Assembly: GCF_008329945.1 (NCBI RefSeq)
Contig: NZ_CP035807.1
Coordinates: 3,596,001 to 3,660,000 of the forward strand
Source of the DNA: Thiospirochaeta perfilievii
Lineage (GTDB): Bacteria; Spirochaetota; Spirochaetia; DSM-2461
Length of the DNA stretch: 64,000 nt
Direction of reading: 5' to 3'
Below the pieces are notes generated by a model. That model was not told the origin of the DNA. It saw only the letters and a program-made list of their open reading frames with translations, and did no database searches. Position numbers and translations under genes: made by a program. Below are positions 25,090 to 34,920 of this stretch, in pieces. How positions within the stretch are numbered: position 1 is the stretch's first letter; the number at the start of each line of letters is the position of its first letter.

Positions 25090-25836
25090 ATGAAAAATAT
25101 TATTAAAGGAGTATTTCTAATATTATTAGTATCACTTCTATTTGTAGGTTGTCAAAAGAAGGGTAATGATAAGTTAGTTTTTGCTAGTGATGCAACATGG
25201 CCCCCAATGGAATTTGTAGATGAAGCCGGTGATATTGTTGGTTTTGACATGGACTTAATAGCTGCAGTTGCAGAAGAAGCTGGGTTTGAATATGAAGTTA
25301 AAAATACAAACTGGGATGGTATATTTGCTGGTCTAGCAAATGGAGCCTATGATGGAATTATCTCATCTGTAACAATTACAGAAGAGAGGCAAAAAGCTAT
25401 GAATTTTACTACACCATACATAAACGCAGGACAGATATTACTTCTTAGAGTAGAGACTACATCAGTTGAAAAGATAGAAGATATGGCTGGTATGAAGGTA
25501 GGGACTCAACAGGGAACTACTGGAGATTTTGTTGTTGAAGAGATATCTTCAATTGATAGAAGAGCCTACGACGATATAGGTTTAGCAGTTGAAGATCTAT
25601 TAAATGGAAATGTTGATGGTGTAGTTTGTGACTCTCCAATTGCTGCTGATTATGTAATGAATAACCCCGCCTTTAAAGGGAAACTTAAAATAGTAGGAGA
25701 ACCATTTACAGAAGAGTTTTTTGGAATTGCAGTTCAAAAAAACAACGAAGAATTATTAAAAACTCTTAATGATGCTCTAGATAAAGTAATAGCATCTGGT
25801 AAAAGAGATGAATTAATTAACAAATGGCTGCGATAG
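25090..25836 (+). CDS. Polar amino-acid ABC transporter, substrate-binding lipoprotein
   Basis: A 248-residue lipoprotein with a signal peptide ending in a lipobox (LLFVGC, Cys21), followed by an SBP family 3 fold. The segments 'ATWPPMEFVDEAGDIVGFDMDL', 'GLANGAYDGIISSVTITEER' and 'VGTQQGTTGDF' are diagnostic of GlnH/HisJ/ArtJ-type receptors. It binds an amino acid outside the membrane and hands it to the permease. Specificity cannot be read safely; a nearby ARG box hints at arginine or a related amino acid. Its end overlaps the permease start by 13 bases. Confidence 0.92.
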   Translation: MKNIIKGVFLILLVSLLFVGCQKKGNDKLVFASDATWPPMEFVDEAGDIVGFDMDLIAAVAEEAGFEYEVKNTNWDGIFAGLANGAYDGIISSVTITEERQKAMNFTTPYINAGQILLLRVETTSVEKIEDMAGMKVGTQQGTTGDFVVEEISSIDRRAYDDIGLAVEDLLNGNVDGVVCDSPIAADYVMNNPAFKGKLKIVGEPFTEEFFGIAVQKNNEELLKTLNDALDKVIASGKRDELINKWLR

Positions 25837-26618
25837 ATAAAAATATTAAGAGTCCCCGGATAGATGTTACAGATGGGACTCTTATACCTACAAAGTCAAA
25901 TAGAGGAATATTTAACTCATGGAGAGTATCCCTTGCTGTTGCATTAATTCTAATAACCTATTTAGTTTTTTTTGCAAAAGGTGATTTCAAGGAGATCTTT
26001 TTAGTAGTTTCTAAAGGGATTCCTGTGACATTTCAAGTTACTATTTTTGCAATATTAGGTTCTATTATATTTGGGTTATTTACAGGCTTAGGACAGATAG
26101 CTAGACATAATATACTCAACTTAATTGCGGGAGTTTATGTTGAAGTTATCCGGGGTATTCCCCTATTAGTTCAACTGATATTTATCTATTATGCCCTGGG
26201 TAGGGTTTTTAAAATTGATGGTGCATTAGCTGCAATAATCGCATTATCAATCTGTTATGGTGCCTATATGGGAGAGATTTTTCGTGCTGGGATTCAGTCT
26301 ATTCCTAAGGGTCAGATGGAGGCAGCAATTGCCCTTGGTTTAACAAGAGGTCAGGCTCTAAGAAGAATTATCATTCCTCAAACAATGAAGATAATTATCC
26401 CTGCAATTGGAAATGAATTTATCGCTATGTTAAAGGACTCTTCTTTAGTATCTGTTATCGCCTTAAGGGATATTTTAAGACGAGGAAGAGAGCATATATC
26501 TAGAACTTTTTTGTCCTTGGAAACCATGGCTGTAGTAGCTCTAATTTATCTAATAATAACACTAATTTTATCTAGAGTTGTTGCTATTATGGAAGAGAGG
26601 ATGAATAACAATGAATAG
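25824..26618 (+). CDS. Polar amino-acid ABC transporter, permease (HisM/GlnP type)
   Basis: A 264-residue inner-membrane protein. About 35 N-terminal residues precede five to six membrane segments with the His/Glu/Gln/Arg permease signature '[13 protein letters not shown]' and the EAA loop '[23 protein letters not shown]' that contacts the ATPase. '[19 protein letters not shown]' is typical of the family. A single permease gene implies a homodimer. It overlaps both neighbours (13 and 8 bases). The start at 25824 gives an extended N-terminus, and a later start is possible. Confidence 0.92.
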   Translation: MAAIDKNIKSPRIDVTDGTLIPTKSNRGIFNSWRVSLAVALILITYLVFFAKGDFKEIFLVVSKGIPVTFQVTIFAILGSIIFGLFTGLGQIARHNILNLIAGVYVEVIRGIPLLVQLIFIYYALGRVFKIDGALAAIIALSICYGAYMGEIFRAGIQSIPKGQMEAAIALGLTRGQALRRIIIPQTMKIIIPAIGNEFIAMLKDSSLVSVIALRDILRRGREHISRTFLSLETMAVVALIYLIITLILSRVVAIMEERMNNNE

Positions 26619-27339
26619 AATTACTATAAAGGATGCATGTAAATATTTTGGTGAAATAAAAGCACTGCAAAACGCTAATCTAACAATTAAATCTGGTGAA
26701 GTGGTTCTAATTATTGGTCCATCTGGTTCTGGGAAAAGCACCCTATTAAGAAGTGTTAATCGGTTAGAAAATCTTACCAGTGGTGATATTTGGGTAGATG
26801 AAGATCATGTGACTGGAGTAAACTCTGATATAAGGAAAATTAGGGAAGAAGTTGGTATGGTTTTCCAAAATTTTAACCTATTTCCCCATTTAAGAGTTAT
26901 AGATAATATTACACTAGCTCCAGAGTTGGTAAAAAAGAGTGATAAAAAACTTACAAAAGATAAAGCTAGAGAGCTTCTTAAAAAAGTAGGTCTTAGTGAT
27001 AAAGAGAATGCATGGCCAAATCAATTATCAGGGGGACAGAAACAAAGGGTTGCCATAGCTAGAGCTCTTGCTATGGAACCAAAGGTAATGTTGTTTGATG
27101 AGCCAACATCTGCTTTAGACCCAGAGATGGTAAAAGAGGTTTTAGATGTTATGTTAAGCCTTGCAAAGGATGGTATGACTATGATGGTTGTAAGCCATGA
27201 GATGGGTTTTGCAAGGGCAGCTGCTGATAGAGTTGTTTTTATGGATGAGGGTCAAGTTGTTGAGGTTGGTAAGCCTAGTGACATTTTTGATAACCCTAAA
27301 GAACTTAGAACTAAAAGGTTTTTAGAGCATATTTTATAA
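26611..27339 (+). CDS. Polar amino-acid ABC transporter, ATP-binding protein
   Basis: A 242-residue ABC ATPase of the GlnQ/HisP/ArtP group. It has Walker [10 protein letters not shown] near residue 35, Q-loop '[11 protein letters not shown]', signature LSGGQKQR near 141, Walker B '[12 protein letters not shown]' and the switch His in 'VVSHEM'. It energises uptake by the preceding permease. Its last 29 bases overlap the 3' end of the convergent TlpA-like gene, which is unusually tight and leaves no room for a conventional terminator. Confidence 0.95.
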   Translation: MNRITIKDACKYFGEIKALQNANLTIKSGEVVLIIGPSGSGKSTLLRSVNRLENLTSGDIWVDEDHVTGVNSDIRKIREEVGMVFQNFNLFPHLRVIDNITLAPELVKKSDKKLTKDKARELLKKVGLSDKENAWPNQLSGGQKQRVAIARALAMEPKVMLFDEPTSALDPEMVKEVLDVMLSLAKDGMTMMVVSHEMGFARAAADRVVFMDEGQVVEVGKPSDIFDNPKELRTKRFLEHIL

Positions 27340-28132
27340 GAGTATCCTCTGAAATGACACCAGTATGCCTATAAATATAAGTTTTACTATTCTTAGTATA
27401 TATAATTATAGTTGTAGGTATACTCTCAATTTTAAAATAGTCTGATAATACCCCCTTATCATAATAAATAGGAAAAGTTATATTATAATCCTCTATAAAT
27501 ATTGATGGGTCATCTTTTTCAGTTTGTAACATATTTATACCATAAAAATCAACTTTATTTTTATACTCATTATAAAATTTATTAAGGCTAGGTATCTCAG
27601 CCTTACATGGAGGACACCATGTCGCCCAAAAATTAAGTATCACTGTTTTTGATTTTGTTGTATTTATCTGTGTAACTTCAAAATCTTCATCTAAAATTGT
27701 TAATTTCTCAAAGGATTCTATATAATCCATTGATAATTTATTTACATCTACACTATTAACAATTAGAAGAGACAGAAAACACAATAGAATGTATAGGCTA
27801 ACATAGTATTTATATTTTAATTTATTTCTTATAAACTGTATTACAATGTATAAAGCTATAACAATAAATGCAACTTTCTCACCTAGTACTCCACCTTGTA
27901 GGAATAGTAAGCTAGAAGGGTTTTGTATGACAGTTTTGTAATTAGTAAATATTGGAGTTAATTTCCAACTAATAAACCCTAAAAATAGAGTATTGGTTAA
28001 AAGTGTTCCAATCTCCTTTCTTATATCCTTATTACTTATAGTGAAGAAAATATATAATTTAAATATTACTAGGTAAATTAATCCAATTAGTAGAAGTAAT
28101 GGAATTGATAGGTTGAAAATATTTATTATCAT
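27311..28132 (-). CDS. Membrane-anchored TlpA/ResA-like thiol-disulfide oxidoreductase
   Basis: A 273-residue protein. About 125 N-terminal residues form four to five membrane segments. A thioredoxin-fold domain follows with [15 protein letters not shown] near residue 172 (catalytic CPPC) and the cis-Pro region '[10 protein letters not shown]' near 245. It should act on the outer face of the membrane, reducing or oxidising protein disulfides or supporting cytochrome or metal-centre maturation. The N-terminal part resembles prolipoprotein-type or CcdA-like membrane modules only loosely. It is convergent with the ABC operon and overlaps it by 29 bases. Confidence 0.82.
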   Translation of the reverse strand: MIINIFNLSIPLLLLIGLIYLVIFKLYIFFTISNKDIRKEIGTLLTNTLFLGFISWKLTPIFTNYKTVIQNPSSLLFLQGGVLGEKVAFIVIALYIVIQFIRNKLKYKYYVSLYILLCFLSLLIVNSVDVNKLSMDYIESFEKLTILDEDFEVTQINTTKSKTVILNFWATWCPPCKAEIPSLNKFYNEYKNKVDFYGINMLQTEKDDPSIFIEDYNITFPIYYDKGVLSDYFKIESIPTTIIIYTKNSKTYIYRHTGVISEDTLIKYALKTF

Positions 28133-28160
28133 AATAGAAATATATCAAAAGTCATATATA

Positions 28161-28184
28161 AAAAAAAGCCCCCAGTAGAGGCTT
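28161..28184 (-). terminator. Intrinsic terminator of the chemotaxis receptor gene
   Basis: On the minus strand AAGCC...GGCTT closes a loop of nine bases and is followed by TTTTTT. It starts five bases after the receptor stop at 28190. Confidence 0.75.
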
Positions 28185-28189
28185 CCTTA

Positions 28190-30039
28190 TTAAATTAAAT
28201 TGTTTTCTGCTAAATATCTACCATACTCTTTATCTACAGTAGCAATATGCTCTATTAACCATGTAACAACTTTATCCTGGATATCTATTAGGATTAAAGC
28301 TTCATAATCTCCATTTTTAATTCTCTCCTGGATATCTCTAAAGTCATCTTCATACTTTTTATGAAGCTTTTTATGTTGGTCAAGTTTAGGATATTTATGT
28401 TTTTCAAGTAACTTCTCTTCATCCCTAAAGTGGTAATCTATATAATCACTTAAATAGTTACTAATCTCAATTAAGTTGTATTTTTTGTTACGATCTAACA
28501 TTGCTACTAAGAGGGAGTTAATTCTTTTAAATAACTCTTTATGTTCATCATCCATATCTTTTACATCTACAGATAGTAGATCAGACCAGTCTATCTCTGC
28601 TGTAATATCCTTCTCTTTAACATCAACACCAGTATTTAAGTTTTTAGTCTCTAAATATAAAAGACTATTATTATACTTATTCTGATTCCCAAATGCTGAA
28701 ACCATTAGTGATATGGAGTTTAACTCCTCTGTTAAAGATGAAACATTTGAGATGACCTCATCTGTTTTATGGGAAGATATATTAACCTGCTTTATCGAGC
28801 TGCTTATAACCCCTGAACCATTGGATATATTATCCGTAGCATCTTTAACTGAATTACTAGTTGAAACTAATGTTGATACTGATTCTAGAATCTCATTACT
28901 TGCTATAGATAACTCATTCATGGATAGTGAGACCTCTTTTAGAGATGATGCAAATAAATCAACTTCGTGTCTTATAACTTTAAAACTCTTTTGACTCTCA
29001 TTACCAGCTTCAGATGCGAGATAAATCTTATCCCTAGTCTCTTTTAAGCTCTCCCCTATTCTTCCCGCATTTGATCCTGTCTCTTCTGCAAGATTCCTAA
29101 TCTCGTGGGCTACAACTGAGAATCCCTTTCCTGCATCACCAGCATGGGCTGCCTCTATTGAAGCATTCATAGCCAGTAGATTTGTTTGGGAAGCGATATT
29201 ATTGATAATATCAACCATACTCATCATATCTTCTGCTTTAGATAGAATCTCCTGAATAAAATGGTTTGTATTTTCAACTTTTTGACCACCATTATTAATA
29301 AGGGATGTTAGAGTATCCATAGTTGATAATCTTCCCTCACTAATTTTTGCTACATTGGAAATTGATCCCATAATCTCTTCAGTCGATGCACTAGACTGCT
29401 CTATAGCTTTAAACTGAGTTTCAACCTCTATGGTTAACTGGTTAACTGCAGATAGAATATTCTCTACAGATGATGATGCATTACTAACAGCATCTAATAA
29501 CTCTGCACTGTTATTTTTAAGATCACAGATCTCTTCATTAATATTTTTTATTGCATAGGTACTATCCTTAGAGGACTTGTTTAAGTGAAGACTTAAGACT
29601 CTGTTCTTTTGAACAACTTCTGCAATATTTGCCACTGAAGATCTTAGATTTTCTATAAAAGAGTTAAATCCTGAGGATATAATACTTAGTTCACTCTTTT
29701 TGAAACAACTAGTTTTGATGATAATCCATCATTATCACTTTTTAAAACTTTAAACTTATCTGTAACTTCTTTTATTGAACGATTAATACCGAGATAATTT
29801 ATAATCCCTACTATAAGGACAATTAAAGATCCAACTAAACCAATAAGAAAAATAGTTCCCTGAGCCTTAGTTATCTGCCCAACTATCTGTTCTATTATCT
29901 GCTTTTCCTTAGCCCCAAGATTTAATTGTGACATAACAAAAGTTATCTTAGTTAAACTAATATTGGTAACAAAGTTTAATACTATAACAACTATAAAAGT
30001 AAAAAGCGTATACCCTAATATTTTAAATTTTATTTTCAT
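28190..30039 (-). CDS. Methyl-accepting chemotaxis protein with C-terminal hemerythrin domain (apparent frameshift)
   Basis: The 5' frame (30039-29686, 117 codons) encodes two membrane segments and a HAMP-like linker. The 3' frame (29635-28190) encodes the receptor signalling coiled coil, with the hairpin '[20 protein letters not shown]' and 'EIRNLAEET', and a bacteriohemerythrin domain over its last ~130 residues. That domain has the iron ligands His in MDDEHKE, HFRDEE, HxxLH and [10 protein letters not shown]. One extra A in the run at 29697-29701 would join the frames through '[20 protein letters not shown]', so they are one gene. The periplasmic loop is short (~50 residues), so sensing is probably internal, with O2 or NO through the di-iron site. 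Confidence 0.85.
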
Positions 30040-30087
30040 AATATAATTATATACAGAATATGAAAAAGGTCTAGTAAAAACGAACCT

Positions 30088-32049
30088 TTAAGATTGATTA
30101 TCTTTATTGATATCCAATACAAAGTAAAGATGATCCATCTTAATAAATTCCTCTAATTGTTTTATATATAATTGGGTTAAGATGCTATCGTATTTATACA
30201 TATTTGCTAACTTAAAATAGTTAAGAGATTTTACAAACTGTTTCTGATCAATATATTTAATGGCACTTCTAAATGCATCTAAAAAGAGCTTATCATAGTT
30301 ACACTTATTAGATAGAATTTGATAAAGTTTAATAGGCTCTTCTTCATCTTGTAGTAAAACTGTACCTAGACAGACTACCTCATTTAGTTTTAATGATGAT
30401 AGAGTTAATGATTTTTCTGTAATAATCATCTCGACATTAAAAAGGGACTGGAAGTGATCAATTTTATTTAATATTCTAGTTACACTTGATATGGCAGTAG
30501 CCTGTATCCTATTTTCTGAACCTATAGTCCCAAGAACTATCTGGCCAAAATGTATTGATAATCCAATATCCAGTTTTATACTATTTAATACAATATCACT
30601 TATAGATCTACCTGCATTAATTGCATCATCTGGAGAGTTTTTAAATATGACTTTTACTCCATCTCCACCGTAGGATTCAACATAACCGTTAAACTGATCT
30701 ACCTGCTTTCCTATAATTTCATAAAAGCGATTGATTAGGTTAAAGCTCTCCTGGGATGATAATCCTTCAGTTAACTGAGTAAAACCTCTTATATCTATAA
30801 ACATCATTGTGGCAATCTTTATTACTGAGTCTCCAGGTGGTCTATCCTCTAATAGAGTATTTCCTATATCATTTAATATATCCAATGGGACAAACTTAGT
30901 AAAAGCGTCTCGAATATTCCTATTTTTTAACTGTTTAATACGGATGTACTCTTGGAGTTTTTTACTTTCTTGAGCTATGAATATAAATATTACAATTAAA
31001 CTAAAAAGAACAACATAGGATCCTAGTAGATTATAACTTATGTGATCCTGGTAACCTAAAATTATAGATAAAAAGTATAAATTTACTGAAAGAAGAAGTG
31101 CTAAGGACAAGTTTCTTTTATTAAAAAGAGCCTGAAATAGTCTTAAGTTTAAGTATAAAGCTGATATATAAACAATATAGTGTTGTAATAGGCCAATACT
31201 GATAAAATTAGTTATCTTAAATGGAAGCAAGAAAAATATAGAAACAAAAACCATTAGATATATTATCATCTTAGATGTAAAATTCGAGAATTCATAGGGG
31301 TAGAGATATCTTAAAAAAAGAAGTATAAAAACTATTCCATAAATTTCACTAATACCTATAATTCTATAACTTAAAGCCCAGCTGAAATTTGATAAAAAAA
31401 TATTTGAATTTGAGTTTAAAAAGAATAGCCTACTAGCATTTGTTATTGTAAAAAGTGTTATAAATATATTATATCTATTTTTGATATTAACTATGGAAAG
31501 TAAAAAAAAGAGTATAGAGCATATAAATAGAGATCCAATAATTAGATAGTCAAGACTTCTATTTTTTGTATAGATTCTTTGAATATTCCTACTCTCTCCT
31601 ATTAAGATCCATTTATATAGAGACCTATCCATATTTATATAATTACTAAATTCGATAAAGATATGTGTAAAACTCTCCTTCGGGGTAAAGAAGATTATGC
31701 CCTCTTCAATTTTAGGTTTATAGTTAGTCTTTACCTTAGATATAATCCCTGAACTCTTATAAACATTATTGTCTATCCAAATTTTAGATGCTGTAGAAAA
31801 GCCCGATGTATAAATGGCGTAGGATTTTCCTTTAACTAGATTTAGCTCTATAAAGAGAGTTCCATATTTTATACTGTTATTATACTCTTTAAGATTTACA
31901 CCTTTTATCCCTTCTAGATTTATGTTATCACTTTTTACAAAAACATTTTTATATAGTGTAATATCATCTTTACTTACTGTATATGGATCAATATTACTAC
32001 ATGATAAAAATAGGCTTAATAGAGTTAAAGTTAATAATACTTTTTTCAC
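30088..32049 (-). CDS. Membrane class III nucleotidyl cyclase subunit retaining metal Asp residues (C1-like)
   Basis: A 653-residue protein: a lipobox-like signal (LFLSC, Cys17), an extracytoplasmic ~150-residue domain, seven membrane segments (about 168-358, 7TMR-DISM type), a short coiled linker and a class III cyclase domain (about 408-540). Both metal ligands are present: Asp419 in FIDIRGFT and Asp463 in GGDGV. Lost are the base-selecting Lys (Ser459), the transition-state Asn (Arg525) and Arg (Lys529). Alone it should not form a complete active site, but it can supply the metal half. The ATG overlaps the stop of the next cyclase gene (ATGA), so the two are made together. About 110 residues follow the cyclase domain. 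The product is predicted to be cAMP from the partner's Lys/Thr pair. Confidence 0.88.
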   Translation of the reverse strand: MKKVLLTLTLLSLFLSCSNIDPYTVSKDDITLYKNVFVKSDNINLEGIKGVNLKEYNNSIKYGTLFIELNLVKGKSYAIYTSGFSTASKIWIDNNVYKSSGIISKVKTNYKPKIEEGIIFFTPKESFTHIFIEFSNYINMDRSLYKWILIGESRNIQRIYTKNRSLDYLIIGSLFICSILFFLLSIVNIKNRYNIFITLFTITNASRLFFLNSNSNIFLSNFSWALSYRIIGISEIYGIVFILLFLRYLYPYEFSNFTSKMIIYLMVFVSIFFLLPFKITNFISIGLLQHYIVYISALYLNLRLFQALFNKRNLSLALLLSVNLYFLSIILGYQDHISYNLLGSYVVLFSLIVIFIFIAQESKKLQEYIRIKQLKNRNIRDAFTKFVPLDILNDIGNTLLEDRPPGDSVIKIATMMFIDIRGFTQLTEGLSSQESFNLINRFYEIIGKQVDQFNGYVESYGGDGVKVIFKNSPDDAINAGRSISDIVLNSIKLDIGLSIHFGQIVLGTIGSENRIQATAISSVTRILNKIDHFQSLFNVEMIITEKSLTLSSLKLNEVVCLGTVLLQDEEEPIKLYQILSNKCNYDKLFLDAFRSAIKYIDQKQFVKSLNYFKLANMYKYDSILTQLYIKQLEEFIKMDHLYFVLDINKDNQS

Positions 32050-33992
32050 TTCTCATTATCCTCAAGCTTTTTATTTTGGTAGATAAGTCCGAGATAGTAG
32101 TTGGTGGGAGTGTGATATTTATACAGTGATTTAATTCTTGTTAGAACACCTTCTAATTCATATAGAGGACTATAATTAAGCTTTTGCATTGTTAAACTAA
32201 ATAGTTTATCAGCCTCTGTTGGTTCACTGGTATTAACAGAGTATATACCTATGTATTTTATCTTACCTTTAAGTTTTACCCGTCCCATAAACATTAAATT
32301 ATATATAGATTTATTTTTAATCTCGTTATAAACACTTTCGCTAATTAATATATTTTTATCTATTTTATTTGTAAATGAGCTTATCCTACTTGCAGTATTT
32401 ACAACACTGGAGATTACTGTGGCATCTACTCTTTTATTATCCCCTACAATACCAATATATTGATTTCCTAAATGTATTCCTGCTCTAACAACTATAGGAT
32501 TTTGTCCCTTATTAGTTTTATTAAAATCTATAATAGCTTTATTTATCTCTATCATTGCATTAATTCCATCTTCAGGTGAGCCTGGAAAGAGCGCCATCAT
32601 AGTTTCATCAATAAATTTATCTATAAATCCATTATGTTTTTTAATTATGGGAGAGGTTATAGCGTAATACCTATTTAAAAGATCTATACTATACTCTGCA
32701 CTATTAACTCTTACGTATTTTTGAAAGTCCACAATAGTTGCAAAGATTATTGTCATTTTTTTCTCTACCCCATCTCCCTTTTTTATTGTAAGAAGATCAC
32801 CTAAACCAACTGTTTTAAAAAAAGAGATAGGAACAAACTTATATAGGTATTTATTTATTTTTATATTCTCTTGGGTTAGTACTTTATTTTTTTCAATATT
32901 AAGTATCTCATTTCTAAAGATATTATAAAGCATAAAAAGTATAAAAAGCATAAGAGTTATAGACATAATATGTCTCTCTTTTGTATTAAAAAGTACTAGG
33001 CTTATATCATAGAATGCACCGGTACTGATAAAAATCAGGGAAATTAATAATTTAAACGAGTCTTTTAACTTCATCCTTACATAGATTATCAATAAAATTA
33101 TTACAAAGAATATTGTGATAGCACCAGTTACGAAATATGGAAACAAAATATATTTATATATGCTTCCCGGAAAAAAGATTGCTATTATAGGAAAGAGTCC
33201 TGTTACTAAAGAGATTAAATTCAATAACTTTTTATGTGGATTATATGTAAAATAGTTCTTAACAAATAGAATAAATAGACATGGGAGAGAGTAAACACAT
33301 ATATACTCAAGTTTTTGTACTAAATATCCACTTATTTCTGGTAATAGATAGAAGATTAATTTCTCATTTATAACTAAACCTCTAATTGTAAGGGCTAAAC
33401 ATAGTAGAGAGAAGTATAAATTGTACCTATCTGTCTTACTATTGAAAAATAGTATAAGGAAAAATATGGATATAATTAGGGAGGCTCCGGAGAAAAAGGA
33501 GTCCCTTATAAAGTTCTCCTCATGCATTTTTAACATAGAGTAACTACTACCAATAAATGGAGTATTCCGAATTCCACCCACAGGATCATTTTTATTAATA
33601 ATATCTAATTCTAATATGTTTAACCCTTTTTTTAGAGTAATAGGAATATAGTTTACTCGATATTGGTCTTCAAACCAGATTTTAACTCCGTTTAGATAGA
33701 GAGTATATTGGGAATTTACCTGTTTTGGAGTAAGTAAAAAGTTCTCTCTATCCTCGCTTAAAATATTTAATCGATATTTTACACGATTAGTATCTTCCTT
33801 CCATTGACCAGGAACTTTAGAGTATTTTGATGAGCTATCTTCTGTAGTTATAAACCAATTTCCAGATAGGGGAATAGGTTTATTTTTATCTATCTGAGCA
33901 CTTGTTAAGTCTATACTACCATTAACAACCCTAGAGGAGAGTCCGCCAAGTAGGATTATTAGGTAGATAATTAACAGTATTTGTTTTTTCAT
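32046..33992 (-). CDS. Membrane class III nucleotidyl cyclase subunit retaining Lys/Asn/Arg (C2-like)
   Basis: A 648-residue protein with the same architecture as its downstream neighbour: signal segment, extracytoplasmic jelly-roll-like domain, seven membrane helices (about 165-360) and a cyclase domain (about 410-540). Here the metal Asp residues are replaced, by Thr419 in IFATIVDF and Glu463 in FIDETMM. The substrate residues are intact: Lys459, Thr525, Asn532 and Arg536 (VVNTASRI). This is the mirror image of the other subunit; the two domains align without gaps across the metal-site region. It is the first gene of the pair and shares a 4-base overlap with the second. Confidence 0.88.
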   Translation of the reverse strand: MKKQILLIIYLIILLGGLSSRVVNGSIDLTSAQIDKNKPIPLSGNWFITTEDSSSKYSKVPGQWKEDTNRVKYRLNILSEDRENFLLTPKQVNSQYTLYLNGVKIWFEDQYRVNYIPITLKKGLNILELDIINKNDPVGGIRNTPFIGSSYSMLKMHEENFIRDSFFSGASLIISIFFLILFFNSKTDRYNLYFSLLCLALTIRGLVINEKLIFYLLPEISGYLVQKLEYICVYSLPCLFILFVKNYFTYNPHKKLLNLISLVTGLFPIIAIFFPGSIYKYILFPYFVTGAITIFFVIILLIIYVRMKLKDSFKLLISLIFISTGAFYDISLVLFNTKERHIMSITLMLFILFMLYNIFRNEILNIEKNKVLTQENIKINKYLYKFVPISFFKTVGLGDLLTIKKGDGVEKKMTIIFATIVDFQKYVRVNSAEYSIDLLNRYYAITSPIIKKHNGFIDKFIDETMMALFPGSPEDGINAMIEINKAIIDFNKTNKGQNPIVVRAGIHLGNQYIGIVGDNKRVDATVISSVVNTASRISSFTNKIDKNILISESVYNEIKNKSIYNLMFMGRVKLKGKIKYIGIYSVNTSEPTEADKLFSLTMQKLNYSPLYELEGVLTRIKSLYKYHTPTNYYLGLIYQNKKLEDNEK

Positions 33993-34032
33993 TCACAATT
34001 ATTATATAATATTTATGAGTATGAACAAGTTT

Positions 34033-34791
34033 TTATTTACATTTATTGTAGTCATAGGAACTTGTTGATAAAAGTATTAATGCCGGAGTGTAAAAAATCC
34101 ATGTTGAACTTGTTGCAATCTCTTTAAAAATAATATTATCTGCTAATATTCCATAACCTACTGTAAAATCGCATAAGAAGAAAAAAGACATCCCAACTAG
34201 TATCATAATTGAGTTTACTTTTGGAAAATAACCTATTTTAATTGACAACCAAGAGATAAATACAGATAAACAAAGGACTAATGAGTAGAGTGTAAACCCC
34301 CACATTACCATTTGATTATCGATATTACTGTAAAAAACTATTTTTAATAAAAAGATATCTATTATTAGAAGAGTGATCAAAATTATCGATATATAGAGTT
34401 TATCTTTAAGAAAACTTTTAGAGTTAAAGTATTTTTTAATTCCATTGGAATTTCTAAAAGAGATGAGAAGTTGACCAATGGCAAATGTAACAATTCCAAG
34501 GGTTGTATGACCTGTTGTAAATGATAGATCTCCTAAAAATATGGCTATAAATGCAACTCTAATTCTCTTAGAGTCTGTTTTAGTAATAGAGCAGTTATAT
34601 GTAGTAAAAGCTAATAGTAGACATAAAAATGATACAGTTAATTTTAAGAACTTTACAACTCTAAATGAGTCTATATACCTAATTGTATTACTATTAATTA
34701 GAAAGAGTCTTGACCAATCAAGGGATACATAGGACCCAAACAGTATAAACATTATCCCTATAATAATTAAATTTTTTCTTTTTATATTCAT
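34033..34791 (-). CDS. Multi-pass membrane protein, YhhN/TMEM86-like
   Basis: A 252-residue protein with seven to eight hydrophobic segments. 'FLGDLSFTTGHTTLGIVTFAIGQ' near residue 91 and 'SFFFLCDFTVGY' near 205 resemble the repeated 'GD.....F..G...F..GQ' and '..FF..SD' motifs of the YhhN (lysoplasmalogenase-like) family. The match is suggestive, not certain. It lies upstream of the cyclase pair on the same strand, with 40 bases between, so cotranscription is possible. Confidence 0.5.
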   Translation of the reverse strand: MNIKRKNLIIIGIMFILFGSYVSLDWSRLFLINSNTIRYIDSFRVVKFLKLTVSFLCLLLAFTTYNCSITKTDSKRIRVAFIAIFLGDLSFTTGHTTLGIVTFAIGQLLISFRNSNGIKKYFNSKSFLKDKLYISIILITLLIIDIFLLKIVFYSNIDNQMVMWGFTLYSLVLCLSVFISWLSIKIGYFPKVNSIMILVGMSFFFLCDFTVGYGILADNIIFKEIATSSTWIFYTPALILLSTSSYDYNKCK

Positions 34792-34868
34792 ATTTTCTCC
34801 TTTTATAATATTTAGAATTATTGACTAGGGGATTAACAGTTGTCAATTTTTTTATAAATAAAAAAGTA

Positions 34869-34897
34869 TTGATTAGATTCTTATTCCTTTATATCAT
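34869..34897 (+). promoter_or_regulatory. Promoter of the sulP gene
   Basis: TTGATT (34869-34874) and TATCAT (34892-34897) are 17 bases apart, 23 bases before the ATG at 34921. Confidence 0.5.
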
Positions 34898-34920
34898 TTT
34901 TAAACTAATAAGGATGATAA

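Noticed and set aside
30088-33992. Cyclase pair as simple pseudogenisation
   Set aside because: Both frames are long, intact and coupled, and the losses are complementary and not random. I keep it as a finding, with decay as the alternative.
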